Under the pieces are notes generated by a model. The model did not search any database and had not been told where the DNA came from. It saw nothing but the letters and a program-made list of their open reading frames with translations. A program made the position numbers and the translations under genes. A stretch of 63,715 bases of DNA from Nitrospirales bacterium (GTDB taxonomy: Bacteria; Nitrospirota; Nitrospiria; Nitrospirales; UBA8639): assembly GCA_022825885.1 (NCBI GenBank), contig JAJDVY010000010.1:1-63715 (forward strand), read 5' to 3'. This document shows, in pieces, positions 24,145-33,347 of this stretch (position 1 is its first letter; each line of letters starts with the position of its first letter).

Positions 24145-26283
24145 ATGAAAGAAATATATGATTGGGTGCCGTGGTTTCGAGTGTTGGCAGGAAAAATTGT
24201 GGAGGGGGGCAGAGTCGATCTGATTAGAAAAGCGAGGCAGGTAGAGTGGAAGGGAGAAAACCCCGCTCTGCTTCAATATGGTGATGAAGGTATTGATCCT
24301 TTTTCCTTCTTTTATTTTTTGGCTTCAAAAAATACTACAAATCAACGGGAGTCGGTATACAACAGTGTCGGCGATGTATTTGAAATTCAAAACCGGCCTG
24401 ACCGCTATTTCTTTCCCGTTCCCAAGTTCAATATGCTTTTTCATAACGGCACAGTCTTTCACTCTGATTTGCTTTGGCGTTTGTTCAGTCAGGTCGCACA
24501 GGATGCTCGAACAGTTGATGGGAAAGATTTCCAGGAAGTCTTGAAAATACCAAACGTTGGAGTTGCAAAATTGACTCAAACCCTGTTTTTGATAAATGCC
24601 GAATATTATCTGCCCATTGATGAGACAACGAAGGTTATACCTGATTTGCCGTCGGATATTGAGAAAAGAATAAAAGATGATGGCTATGGAAAATACCAGC
24701 ATATTCTTGACATGTTAAAGGGAACATTCCCAGAGTGCCGACCTTGCGAAATTAATATGTTCTTATGGCTACAGCAACGCGGCAAAGGAATAAAGGCGGA
24801 CAGTAAATTTTTTCAGGTAAGCACGCAGGCATATGGAGAAGAGAATTTAGATCATTGGGATAACTTTAGGAAAAATAGCTATGTCTATACTGGTGGCCCA
24901 GGATCTAAAAGGTCGTGGGAGGAAGGCGGGAATTACCCTCTGACCAGACCTACGCCGGGCGATATTATCTTAGTCAGAACGGGTGTAAAAAGTGGAAGAG
25001 CGATTGGCATTGTTTATCGAAATGATTATGCCGAAGCAGAAGGAATAAACGAAAACAGTGCAATTCACGTCTTGTGGATAAACAAATTGAAAAAAGAATT
25101 ATTTGGTCAAACGGAAAGATCTGGTTTTAACGAGGCAGGCCTCAAAACGTATTCAGCTTTTGAAAAAGCGAAGTACTACAAACCTTCGTTTAACTTGATT
25201 AAGAGTTGGACAGCAAATTCCCATGGAAACGATTCTGAACATGAAATTAACGTCCCGAAACCTGAGGTAGATACATTGAAAAGCCCTTTGAATCAAATCC
25301 TTTATGGCCCGCCGGGTACGGGTAAGACCTGGAACGCCGCCAACTACGCGCTGGCGATTATCGAGGGCAAGTCTTTAGATGAGCTTCAATCTGAAGACGA
25401 TAAAGAGGTAAAGCAACGATTTGATGAATTGAAAAGGGATGGTCAGATTGCAATGGTGACGTTTCACCAGAATTTCACCTACGAGGATTTCATTGAAGGA
25501 ATCAGACCCGTCCTGAAGGATGATAAAAGCGGAGATGTAAGATATGAATTGTTTCCAGGTGTTTTCAAGGAAATTGCAGAGCGAGCCCATGACAACAGAC
25601 AGAAAAAGTATATCCTGATTATTGACGAAATCAATCGTGGCAATATCGCCAAGATTTTCGGCGAACTCATTACCTTGCTCGAACCATCCAAACGCCTCAG
25701 GCAGGCTGACGAAACGACAGTTACTCTACCTTATTCCAAAAAGAATTTCGGTGTGCCGGACAATCTCTACATCATCGGCACGATGAATACCGCTGATCGC
25801 TCCATTGCCCTGCTGGATACCGCATTGCGGCGAAGGTTTGAGTTTATTGAGATGCTGCCAGATTCATCACATGATGGAATCGGTACGGATATTGAAGGAG
25901 TAAATTGTCGGGAATTACTTGCTGCTATGAACAAGCGCATTCATTTTCTGCTTGACCGGGAGCATCAAATCGGACACACGTATTTCATGGGTGTTAAAGA
26001 CATGGACTCTCTCGCCAAGACCTTTAGAAATAAAATCATCCCGTTGCTGCAGGAGTATTTTTACGATAACTGGGAAAAAATTGACTTGGTATTTAACAAT
26101 AACGTTTTTGTTCAAAAAATCCCGGCCCCGGAAGATTTAGGCAAATCCAATTTGGTAGATGATACCCGCGGCGTCTATGAGTTACTGCCTGTCAAGAACG
26201 ATAAATGGAAAGATCCCAAGAGTTACCAAGCGATCTACGAAGAAAAACAAGGTGAAGCAGACAAAACCGAACAGGCCACCTGA
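24145..26283 (+). CDS. mcrB: McrB-type AAA+ GTPase of an McrBC restriction system
   Basis: The 712-residue protein has a C-terminal McrB AAA+ motor: Walker A GPPGTGKT at 388-395, TFHQNFTYEDFIEGIRP, Walker B IIDEINRGNIAKIFGEL with D494 and E495, and the MNTADRSIALLDTALRRRFEF box. McrB hydrolyses GTP to drive translocation after recognising modified DNA. The N-terminal 370 residues are not the classical 5-methylcytosine-binding domain. They appear to be a helical part (1-215) and a beta-rich part (about 265-345, GDIILVRTGVKSGRAIGIVYR) that could be a PUA/EVE-like reader of another modification. GTGAGGAG precedes the start. DNA is visibly AT-richer than its flanks, indicating transfer. mcrC starts 2 bp after the stop. 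Confidence 0.92.
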   Translation: MKEIYDWVPWFRVLAGKIVEGGRVDLIRKARQVEWKGENPALLQYGDEGIDPFSFFYFLASKNTTNQRESVYNSVGDVFEIQNRPDRYFFPVPKFNMLFHNGTVFHSDLLWRLFSQVAQDARTVDGKDFQEVLKIPNVGVAKLTQTLFLINAEYYLPIDETTKVIPDLPSDIEKRIKDDGYGKYQHILDMLKGTFPECRPCEINMFLWLQQRGKGIKADSKFFQVSTQAYGEENLDHWDNFRKNSYVYTGGPGSKRSWEEGGNYPLTRPTPGDIILVRTGVKSGRAIGIVYRNDYAEAEGINENSAIHVLWINKLKKELFGQTERSGFNEAGLKTYSAFEKAKYYKPSFNLIKSWTANSHGNDSEHEINVPKPEVDTLKSPLNQILYGPPGTGKTWNAANYALAIIEGKSLDELQSEDDKEVKQRFDELKRDGQIAMVTFHQNFTYEDFIEGIRPVLKDDKSGDVRYELFPGVFKEIAERAHDNRQKKYILIIDEINRGNIAKIFGELITLLEPSKRLRQADETTVTLPYSKKNFGVPDNLYIIGTMNTADRSIALLDTALRRRFEFIEMLPDSSHDGIGTDIEGVNCRELLAAMNKRIHFLLDREHQIGHTYFMGVKDMDSLAKTFRNKIIPLLQEYFYDNWEKIDLVFNNNVFVQKIPAPEDLGKSNLVDDTRGVYELLPVKNDKWKDPKSYQAIYEEKQGEADKTEQAT

Positions 26284-26285
26284 CC

Positions 26286-27545
26286 ATGCACGTCATTAGA
26301 GAATATAAAGAACTGAGGGGTCTTGACCAAGATGAACAGCAAGACCTGAAAGAGTTTGCTCTTGCAAATCAAACTGATAAACAAGGCAATTACCGGCCTG
26401 TTTTGGCGTTGAAAAATAACCGGCTGTATGCACAAAACTTTGTTGGTATTATTCAAACGCGCATGGGAACCATACTCGAAATTCTGCCAAAAGTGGATTT
26501 TGCAGAAGATACGGAAACGACCAAACGAGTTTTTCTAAACATGCTGCGTGTATGGCGCGGTTTCAAGTCGGCGCAGTTCAACGAGAGCAGCATCAACGCC
26601 GTGAAATATTTCAATATGCTGGAGGTGTTTGTTCGCCTGTTTCTGAACAACCTGGTCCTGCTGACACAACGCGGTCTCGCCCGCCATTATCAACTCGTGG
26701 AAGACAACCTGCTTTGTCTGCGCGGGCGAATATTGTTCCCACAGCATATTCGTGAAAATTCGGTCAACCGCACGCGTTTTTACGTCGGCTATGACGAATT
26801 TACCGCCGACCGTCCGGCCAACCGGCTGATTCACAGCACTATTCACAAACTGATCGGTTCCGTGCGGCAGCCGAGCAATCAGCAATTGTTGCACCAATTG
26901 CGTATCTGCTTCGCCGACATTCCAGTATCACCCCGGCCCGAAAGTGACTGGGAACGACACCGCGTGGATCGTTCGATGCCACATTACGAAGCCGTGATGC
27001 AGTGGGTTGGGCTATTTCTCTTTAATCGCGGCCTGACCACTTTTACCGGCAAACACGTTAACCAAGCCCTGTTGTTTCCAATGGAGGAAGTTTTTGAAGA
27101 TTTTGTTTCGTCCTCTTTTCGGCGACACCAACGGAACTTTTCCGTGTACACGCAGGGGCCGCAAAAACCGTTAGCCAAGATTGATGGCAAAGACGTTTTT
27201 TATATGAAACCGGACATCAGTTTGATGTCCGTCGGTAAGGTGAAATTTATCCTGGACGCGAAATGGAAGCGCATTAAAGAAGAAGACAGTGACCGAAAGC
27301 ACGAGATCAGCCAAGAAGATATGTATCAGTTGTTCGCGTATGGGCGGAAGTATGGCTGCAAGTTGGTTGCGCTTGTCTATCCGAAGACGAAGGATTTTCG
27401 GAAAACGTTGCTCTACAGGTTTGATGAGGAATTGTCATTGGCGTGTTTCCCATTTGACGTGACTGAGCCGGAAGAGAGTGTTCGTAAAATAATAAATGAC
27501 CTCTCCTCTCCGGAGCAGATAGGAATCAGCGTGGACGCTGCCTGA
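26286..27545 (+). CDS. mcrC: McrC endonuclease subunit
   Basis: The 419-residue protein carries the McrC PD-(D/E)XK nuclease near its C-terminus: KPDIS with D310 and ILDAKWK with D324 and K326, followed by DMYQLFAYGRKYGC. The N-terminal half (residues 30-200, with MLEVFVRLFLNNL and ENLLCLRGRI) is the region that docks on the McrB hexamer and stimulates its GTPase. It starts 2 bp after mcrB, so the two are co-translated. Together they should cleave DNA carrying modified bases, for example modified phage genomes. The length and motif order are normal, so the system looks intact. Confidence 0.93.
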   Translation: MHVIREYKELRGLDQDEQQDLKEFALANQTDKQGNYRPVLALKNNRLYAQNFVGIIQTRMGTILEILPKVDFAEDTETTKRVFLNMLRVWRGFKSAQFNESSINAVKYFNMLEVFVRLFLNNLVLLTQRGLARHYQLVEDNLLCLRGRILFPQHIRENSVNRTRFYVGYDEFTADRPANRLIHSTIHKLIGSVRQPSNQQLLHQLRICFADIPVSPRPESDWERHRVDRSMPHYEAVMQWVGLFLFNRGLTTFTGKHVNQALLFPMEEVFEDFVSSSFRRHQRNFSVYTQGPQKPLAKIDGKDVFYMKPDISLMSVGKVKFILDAKWKRIKEEDSDRKHEISQEDMYQLFAYGRKYGCKLVALVYPKTKDFRKTLLYRFDEELSLACFPFDVTEPEESVRKIINDLSSPEQIGISVDAA

Positions 27546-27651
27546 AATCAACCGTGTATCTCTACGCCAAAGAAGACGGCATTTTCATGAATGTCCATCC
27601 CTGCCCATCATCCGGCGTCGAACTCGCTTTGCAGATACGTGAATGCCGTGT

Positions 27652-27903
27652 TCACGGCAGGCGGTCTTCGGGTTCCGGTGGTTGACCACCTTTCCTTCGT
27701 AGAATGCGGCGGGCCGCCTTGATGTCGGCTTTGGCTCGGTGCGAGGTGAAGAACTCGGCGGTCTTCATGGCGGAGATCTTCTCGGTAACCGCTGTCGCCA
27801 CGAACTGATTGATGCTGGTGCCGTCTTCTTTGCTGATCTCCGCGACGGCCGCTTTCAGAGACGCGGGCAGTCGCAACGGGTAGGTTACAGTTTGCTTCTT
27901 CAT
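27652..27903 (-). CDS. Ribbon-helix-helix / HicB-like antitoxin
   Basis: ATG 27903 opens MKKQTVTYPLRLPASLKAAVAEISKEDGTSINQFVATAV, a clear ribbon-helix-helix DNA-binding fold with the basic strand first and the GTSINQFV second helix. The C-terminal half (AEFFTSHRAKADIKAARRILRR) resembles the toxin-binding tail of orphan HicB-type antitoxins. No toxin gene follows within 100 bp on this strand, so it may be solitary or have lost its partner. A longer frame starting at 27969 would be translated from the family B repeat and is rejected. Confidence 0.75.
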   Translation of the reverse strand: MKKQTVTYPLRLPASLKAAVAEISKEDGTSINQFVATAVTEKISAMKTAEFFTSHRAKADIKAARRILRRKGGQPPEPEDRLP

Positions 27904-27924
27904 GATCTTATCCTCTTTTTCACC

Positions 27925-27957
27925 CTCACCCCAGCCCTCTCCCGTCAAGGGAGAGGG
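27925..27957. repeat. Dispersed palindrome family B
   Basis: CCCTCACCCCAGCCCTCTCCC leads into a perfect 9-bp stem, CCCTCTCCC (27935-27943) with GGGAGAGGG (27949-27957). It lies between two antitoxin genes on the minus strand. Confidence 0.75.
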
Positions 27958-27973
27958 AGTTTGAGACAATTTG

Positions 27974-28255
27974 TCATTCCACGTTTTTCAATTTTCCCGT
28001 CACGAATTTGTGGAGTGTGCTTGAGATGAGCGTTTGGTAGGGCATCCCTTCCTTTGTCGCTTTTTTTTGAAGGGCTTCCAAATCGTGTGACGAGATCCGG
28101 ATGTTGATACGCTTGTCCTTCTGAAGGAAATCGTGTGCGGCCTCTTCCAATTGTCGTTTTTCCTGTTTGAAATTGGCGAGGCTTGTCAATTCCCCGTGTT
28201 CGAAATCCTGGAGGATCTTCATTTCTTCTTCGTCCAATTTGAGCGTATTTTTCAT
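27974..28255 (-). CDS. CopG-family antitoxin (BrnA-like)
   Basis: The 93-residue protein has an acidic N-terminal half (KLDEEEMKILQDFEHGELTSL) and a C-terminal ribbon-helix-helix (RINIRISSHDLEALQKKATKEGMPYQTLISSTLHKF). This order is typical of the CopG antitoxins paired with BrnT toxins. It should dimerise on the shared promoter and neutralise the toxin encoded just upstream. The start overlaps the toxin stop as ATGA, with the toxin gene first, which is the usual BrnT-BrnA order. Confidence 0.88.
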   Translation of the reverse strand: MKNTLKLDEEEMKILQDFEHGELTSLANFKQEKRQLEEAAHDFLQKDKRINIRISSHDLEALQKKATKEGMPYQTLISSTLHKFVTGKLKNVE

Positions 28256-28557
28256 TTAAGGTATTCCTTTGTCGCTTTCCTGCTTGGGATAATGGTTTTG
28301 AGAAACCGTGTTCCTTTCTGCTTCACGTAGGGGACCAAATACACGTACCCTTCTACGTTCAGAACGATGATCCTCTGATTCGGATAGCGTGATTCATTGG
28401 GATGTTTGATAATATCCAGGATGTCGCCATTCTGAATGTGAAAGATGACGTCTTGAAAATCAATGCCTCGTGTCTGTTCAAGAACCGCATTCTTCTCTTT
28501 GTCCCAGTCAAATGCACGCACAACCGAAATCGTCTCATGGTGTGTGCCTTTTGTCAA
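28252..28557 (-). CDS. BrnT-like toxin
   Basis: The 101-residue protein contains FDWDKEKNAVLEQTRGIDFQDVIFHIQNGDIL, the BrnT opening in which a strand is followed by a helix and a GI.F.. element. RIIVLNVEGYVYLVPYV and the basic TRFLKTIIPSRKATKEY end follow. BrnT toxins have a RelE-like RNase fold and stop translation. It is promoter-proximal and overlaps its antitoxin by 4 bp. The second pair of this type in the window is absent, so it is unlikely to be an amplification. Confidence 0.85.
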   Translation of the reverse strand: MTKGTHHETISVVRAFDWDKEKNAVLEQTRGIDFQDVIFHIQNGDILDIIKHPNESRYPNQRIIVLNVEGYVYLVPYVKQKGTRFLKTIIPSRKATKEYLK

Positions 28558-28690
28558 CGGTCAGACAATAAAGATCCATTGACGATTCGACGCCTCAAAA
28601 CGTGATAGCCCACGAAGGCCCTCTCGCGGCTACGTCTCCTTTCTTGAAGATCTGCCCTCTGTTCTTCATAATGACGAAGGGTGATACGAA

Positions 28691-28760
28691 GGGCAGACAC
28701 ACGGGTCTGCCCCTACCAAAGTCCCCTCACCCCAGCCCTCTCCCTCAAGGGGAGAGGGAG
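28691..28760. repeat. Adjacent family C and family B palindromes
   Basis: GGGCAGAC, ACACG and GGTCTGCCCCTAC (28691-28715) form a family C hairpin, followed at once by CCCCTCACCCCAGCCCTCTCCC with its 9-bp stem (28736-28744 / 28750-28758). They occupy the divergent region between the BrnT pair and lipA. Confidence 0.75.
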
Positions 28761-28784
28761 TTGTGACGCGGAAATAATCAAGAA

Positions 28785-29765
28785 ATGAGTGAACACATCC
28801 AAATGACAAAAAGAAAGACCGGAATGACCATGGCGAACACACAGGTTCGCCCCTACCGGTTGCCGGGGTGGTTCAAGGTCAGGATCGAGGCGGGGCCGCA
28901 CTACCGGCGCATCCGGTCGCTGGTCCGGGAGAAGCAGCTTCATACGATTTGCGAGGAGGCGCGCTGTCCCAACAAATGGGAATGCTGGAATAACCGGACG
29001 GCGACGTTTTTGCTGTTGGGCGACGTTTGTACCCGGCGCTGTCATTACTGTTCCGTGACCACGGGTCGCCCGGACCCGGTGGATTGGGACGAACCGGAAC
29101 GCGTGGCCGAAGCCGTTCGCGCTTTGGACTTACGGCACGCGGTGCTGACCTCCGTGAATCGCGATGAACTGGACGACGGCGGCGCCTCCATGTTTGCGGC
29201 GACCATTCATGCCATCCGGCGGCTTCAGCCGGCCTGCACCGTGGAAGTCCTCGTCCCGGATTTTCAGGGGAAGCCGGACGCAATCGATACTGTCCTGGCG
29301 GCGACTCCGGAAATTTTTTCTCATAATATCGAAACCGTCTCCCGGTTGTTTCCGTCCGTCAGACCGCAGGGCAACTATGCCCGTTCTTTGGAGGTGCTTC
29401 GTCGGGCCGGGGACCGGGGGGCCAACACGAAATCGGGTTTCATGGTCGGGATGGGCGAGACCATCGAGGAACTCCGGTCGGTCCTGCACGACCTGCGCGC
29501 GGCCGGCTGTGAGATCGTGTCGATCGGCCAGTACTTGCAGCCGACCAAAGCCCATCTCGTGGTGCAGCGGTACGTCGAGCCCGAGGAATTCGAGGATCTC
29601 AAACAACACGGGATGGCCTTGGGCTTCCGGCACGTGGAATCAGGTCCCTTGGTGCGCAGTTCGTATCATGCCGAACAACAAATCACAGCTTCTGCCTCCC
29701 CTCACCCCTCCTTGCAAAGGAAGGGAAGCAAAAAAGAGTTACCGTCATTCTCCTCCCCTTTGTAA
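28785..29765 (+). CDS. lipA: Lipoyl synthase
   Basis: Radical SAM enzyme that inserts two sulfurs into protein-bound octanoyl groups to make lipoyl cofactors. The LipA auxiliary cluster motif CEEARCPNKWEC and the SAM cluster motif CTRRCHYC are both intact. DELDDGG, ETVSRLFPSVRP, KSGFMVGMGE and the YLQPTKAHL box also follow consensus. Both ends are repeat-affected: residues 1-25 are encoded by two dispersed repeats and the last 25 after SSYHAEQQI by another. The true start may be ATG 28830 (MANTQVRPYRLPGWF). Lipoylated dehydrogenase genes are not in the window. Confidence 0.95.
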   Translation: MSEHIQMTKRKTGMTMANTQVRPYRLPGWFKVRIEAGPHYRRIRSLVREKQLHTICEEARCPNKWECWNNRTATFLLLGDVCTRRCHYCSVTTGRPDPVDWDEPERVAEAVRALDLRHAVLTSVNRDELDDGGASMFAATIHAIRRLQPACTVEVLVPDFQGKPDAIDTVLAATPEIFSHNIETVSRLFPSVRPQGNYARSLEVLRRAGDRGANTKSGFMVGMGETIEELRSVLHDLRAAGCEIVSIGQYLQPTKAHLVVQRYVEPEEFEDLKQHGMALGFRHVESGPLVRSSYHAEQQITASASPHPSLQRKGSKKELPSFSSPL

Positions 29766-29837
29766 TGGGGCGCATTTCCGAAGAGGGAATGCGGGTGGGG
29801 TAGAGCCAAACGCACATCTAACCTGGAAAGATTCTTC

Positions 29838-31970
29838 ATGCACGTGAAACGTTGGCTTCTTCTCGCTCCGCTGCTGCTGACGATCCTGTTGTTGCAGTCC
29901 TACTTTTGGGTGCCGACGTATGAGAAGCAGGCGACGGGGAATCCGGCGCGCCTGGTGACGTATATCGAAGCGTCATCCGGCGACGCCAAGATTCTCAATC
30001 CGATTTTGAATGCGGATACGGCCAGTTCGGGTATTGTGAGCCTCACGTTTGAAGGGCTCCTGGATTTGGACGAAAACCTGAACTTCCGGGGGCGGTTGGC
30101 CACGGATTGGACGATTTCCGAAAAAGCCTATCTCTTCGCCAGTGCCTCCAACCGGTTCCCCGACGGTGCTGAGATCACGGGAGCGGGCCTGGCCGGCCGG
30201 ATTCGGACCGCGCTGCAAGACGAGGCCTTTGCCGCGTTGGCTGAAAACGTTCGCTCTATCGACGTGTTGCCTCCCGTCACCAGGGCATCCGCGGTGTCCG
30301 TTCAAACGCAGGACGCGGAAGGCAACCCGGCGCGCGGGGACGTGGCGGTCACGTTCAACGTTCCCGAGCGAGTGGCGTTTTCCTTGCACCGGGTGGACCA
30401 GGACTTTTTTCAACGGCTTCTGCCGGTTATTGGCGACCGCTACCTCGAAAACTTTCCGTATGAGCAGTACCTCACCTTCAGCGAGGAGGTCGCTCCGGCG
30501 ATGAAGGCCCAGGTGCTCGCGCAATTGCCCGAACTGTTTCCCGTGGCCGAACACAATCCCGTCATCGATTTTAACCTCCGCCAAGGCGTCCGGTTCCACG
30601 ACGGCCATGAGTTTGACGCCGGCGACGTGAAGTTTACGTATGACGCCATCATGGATTCCCGGAATTTGTCCCCTCGCACGTCTGATTTCGAACCGATCAA
30701 GGCCGTCGAGATGATCGACGCGCATACGGTGCGCGTGGTGTACAAGCGGCTGTTCTCTCCGGCGATCAACGCCTGGACGATGGGCATCCTGCCCGAGCAC
30801 CTGCTCAACGCCGAGGCCATGCAACGGGAGATGGACGGCCGCGGTCTCTCCGATGCCGCCAGGGCGGCGTTTGGTATGCGCGACAGTGAATTCAACCGCA
30901 ACCCCATCGGCAGCGGACGATTCCGCTTCGTCGAGTGGCACAGCGACGAATATATTCATCTGCGGCGCAATGACGACTATTGGGAAGGGCCCGCGGAATA
31001 CGAAGACTATTACATGCGGATCGTGCCTGACCTGTTGACGCAGGAAATGGAATTCCGGTCCGGTGCGGTCGATTACTACGGGACTCAACCGCACCAGGTC
31101 GCGCGGTACAAGGAAGACGACACCTACCAGTCGTTTTCGAGCCTGGGGTTCGGCTATAGCTACATCGGGTACAACAACCGCCGGCCGTTGTTTGCCGACC
31201 CGGACGTGCGCCGGGCCCTGGGTCTGGCGATCAACGTGGAGGATTTTCTCCGGTACCTGTTGTACGGCGAAGGGGAACACATCACCGGTCCGTATCCCCC
31301 CAACACTCAGTGGTACGACACGACCGTGGAACCCCTGCCCTATGATCCCGAGGCCGCGCGGGCTGTGCTGGAAGCCAAAGGGTGGCGTCTCAACGCCGGC
31401 GGCTGGCTCGAAAAGGACGGCAAAATTTTCGAGTTCAACCTCATCACGAACAGCGGCAATCCCATTCGCAAGAACATCATGACAATCGCGCAGAACGCCT
31501 GGAAGAAAATCGGCGTGAAGTGCAACACGCAATATTTTGAATGGGCGGTGTTCCTGAAGGACTTCGTCAATACCGCGGATTTCGACGCCGTGGTCCTGGG
31601 GTGGAGCATGGGCGTCGATCCGGATTTGTATCAACTGTGGCATTCGAGCCAAGCCGGGCCTCAACAATTGAATTTTATCGGGTATCACAACCCCCTGGCC
31701 GACGACCTGATCGTCCGCATCCGGCAGGAGTACGATCAGGACGTGCAGCGGGAACTGGCCCACCGCTTGCATCGACTGATTGCGGAGGAACAGCCGTATA
31801 CGTTTCTCTACGCGCCGTTGGGCACGCGGGTGTTGGATAAAAAGATCGTATTGGTCCACAGGGACGAAGACGGGTCGGAACAGTATGAAAAGATTTATCC
31901 CATTCCCAGCGGCGACATCACGTTTCACTTCCACCAATGGCGAAAGCTCGAATTCACGCCGTCGTTGTGA
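29838..31970 (+). CDS. oppA: Oligopeptide ABC transporter substrate-binding protein
   Basis: The 710-residue protein has an uncleaved or signal-type N-terminal hydrophobic segment (WLLLAPLLLTILLLQSYFW) and then the family 5 solute-binding fold. SLTFEGLLDLDENLNFRGRLATDW, DFNLRQGVRFHDGHEFDAGDVKFTYDAIMDS and GSGRFRFVEW are characteristic. NIMTIAQNAWKKIGVKC and LGWSMGVDPDLYQLWHSS are typical of the C-terminal lobe. About 100 residues between 130 and 230 are an insertion relative to small family members. It heads an operon with two permeases and two ATPases and presumably binds peptides outside the inner membrane. Confidence 0.93.
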   Translation: MHVKRWLLLAPLLLTILLLQSYFWVPTYEKQATGNPARLVTYIEASSGDAKILNPILNADTASSGIVSLTFEGLLDLDENLNFRGRLATDWTISEKAYLFASASNRFPDGAEITGAGLAGRIRTALQDEAFAALAENVRSIDVLPPVTRASAVSVQTQDAEGNPARGDVAVTFNVPERVAFSLHRVDQDFFQRLLPVIGDRYLENFPYEQYLTFSEEVAPAMKAQVLAQLPELFPVAEHNPVIDFNLRQGVRFHDGHEFDAGDVKFTYDAIMDSRNLSPRTSDFEPIKAVEMIDAHTVRVVYKRLFSPAINAWTMGILPEHLLNAEAMQREMDGRGLSDAARAAFGMRDSEFNRNPIGSGRFRFVEWHSDEYIHLRRNDDYWEGPAEYEDYYMRIVPDLLTQEMEFRSGAVDYYGTQPHQVARYKEDDTYQSFSSLGFGYSYIGYNNRRPLFADPDVRRALGLAINVEDFLRYLLYGEGEHITGPYPPNTQWYDTTVEPLPYDPEAARAVLEAKGWRLNAGGWLEKDGKIFEFNLITNSGNPIRKNIMTIAQNAWKKIGVKCNTQYFEWAVFLKDFVNTADFDAVVLGWSMGVDPDLYQLWHSSQAGPQQLNFIGYHNPLADDLIVRIRQEYDQDVQRELAHRLHRLIAEEQPYTFLYAPLGTRVLDKKIVLVHRDEDGSEQYEKIYPIPSGDITFHFHQWRKLEFTPSL

Positions 31971-32130
31971 GGGGATTGTAAATGTTCGCTGAAAGAATGA
32001 GGGACAGACCATCCCATCATGGTCATTCCGAGCGAAGCGAGGAATCTCGTTGTTTCAACGACTGGGCGCTATGAAAAGCAGATCCTTCGCGTTGCTCAGG
32101 ATGACAAATAGGTTCTAGGGTTAATCGCGG

Positions 32131-33108
32131 ATGCAAGCCTTTATCCTTCGCAATATTCTTCAACGGCTTGTGCTGGTGTTCGTCGTCTCCATCCTCGCGC
32201 ATTCGGTGATCCATTTGGCTCCCGGCGAACCCAGCGAGGTCGATCCGGCGAATCCCCGGATGAAGCCCGAAGACATTGCCAAGATCCGCGAGGCGTTTCA
32301 CCTCGATGCCCCGCTGTATATGCAGTATGCCTATTGGGTCCGTGACCTTGCGTCCGGCGAACTGAAGTCGTTCAAGGACAGCCAACCCGTCCTGGGAAAA
32401 ATCTGGCGCCGGTTTCTGAATTCCCTGCCGCTGTTTATCTGTGCCACGTTGCTGGTGTGGACCCTGGCGTTTCCCACCGGCATTCAGGCGGCAATCCATC
32501 GCGGGGCGGTCTACGATCGCACCACCACCTTTGCGGCCTATACCCTCATTTCCGTGCCGGGCTTCTTTCTGTCTTATATCGTGATTCTCTGGGTCGTCGA
32601 CCTGTTCGGCGTTCCCGTGATCGGCTTGAAGACTTTCGGGATGGACATGGCGCCCCCACTCTTTCAAACGATGGACCGGATTTGGCACTTGGTGATTCCG
32701 TCGCTGATGTCCGCCCTGGGCGGGATGGCGATTTTGTCGCGGTACGTGCGCTCTCAGATGCTGGAAGTCGTGGGTCAGGATTACGTCCGCACGGCGCGCG
32801 CCAAGGGCGCGGAAGAGGACGCGGTGATCTACCGTCACGCGCTACGCAACGCGTTACTGCCGTTTGTGACCATGTTCGGGTTTCTGTTGCCCGGGCTGAT
32901 TGGCGGCTCGGTCATTTTCGAACAGATTTTTGCGTGGCCGGGATTGGGCCGATTGGGTTACGAAGCCATTCTCGCGAGAGATTTTCCGGTGATTCTGACC
33001 TTGAACTTTATTGCCGCGGTGTTGACGTTGGCCGGGACCTTGGTCTCGGACATCCTGTACGCCGTGGTGGACCCGCGGATTCGAACGGGGCTGCAAGGGG
33101 ACGGATGA
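32131..33108 (+). CDS. oppB: Oligopeptide ABC transporter permease (OppB type)
   Basis: The 325-residue permease has six hydrophobic segments, beginning with ILQRLVLVFVVSILAHSVIHLAPG. The BPD_transp_1 coupling loop is DYVRTARAKGAEEDAVIYRHALRNALLPFVT (the EAA motif), which contacts the ATPases. LVSDILYAVVDPRIR at the end is the usual OppB/DppB tail. It follows oppA after a 160-bp spacer with repeat fragments. It pairs with the OppC-type permease downstream. Confidence 0.95.
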   Translation: MQAFILRNILQRLVLVFVVSILAHSVIHLAPGEPSEVDPANPRMKPEDIAKIREAFHLDAPLYMQYAYWVRDLASGELKSFKDSQPVLGKIWRRFLNSLPLFICATLLVWTLAFPTGIQAAIHRGAVYDRTTTFAAYTLISVPGFFLSYIVILWVVDLFGVPVIGLKTFGMDMAPPLFQTMDRIWHLVIPSLMSALGGMAILSRYVRSQMLEVVGQDYVRTARAKGAEEDAVIYRHALRNALLPFVTMFGFLLPGLIGGSVIFEQIFAWPGLGRLGYEAILARDFPVILTLNFIAAVLTLAGTLVSDILYAVVDPRIRTGLQGDG

Positions 33109-33141
33109 TTGGTGAAACGGGCATGGCGCCTTTCTTTTATC

Positions 33142-33243
33142 TGTCATCCTCGACATCTTTAATCGAGGATCCAGTGTCTTTTGCCTTGTGAATAAAGGAA
33201 AACCCAATGACACTGGATCCCCGATCGGAGTCGGGGATGACAG
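33142..33243. repeat. MITE-like family A element between oppB and oppC
   Basis: Two inverted arms, TGTCATCCTCGAC...TCGAGGATCCAGTGTC (33142-33180) and CACTGGATCCCCGATC...GTCGGGGATGACAG (33211-33243), flank about 30 bp. The outer ends TGTCATCC/GGATGACA are exact complements. It separates the two permease genes of one operon and could affect their relative expression. Confidence 0.8.
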
Positions 33244-33347
33244 AAAGAGACAACGAATTCTGTCAACGAATGACTGAACACATACAGGAATGACGGAAGG
33301 GAAGTACGGGGAAACAAGAGCAGAGAGTTTAACCTGTTGAGGCAACA

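Noticed and set aside
29973-32012. 679-codon antisense frame across oppA
   Set aside because: It is complementary to a clear solute-binding protein, has no domain and no ribosome-binding site, and follows from GC-rich codon usage.
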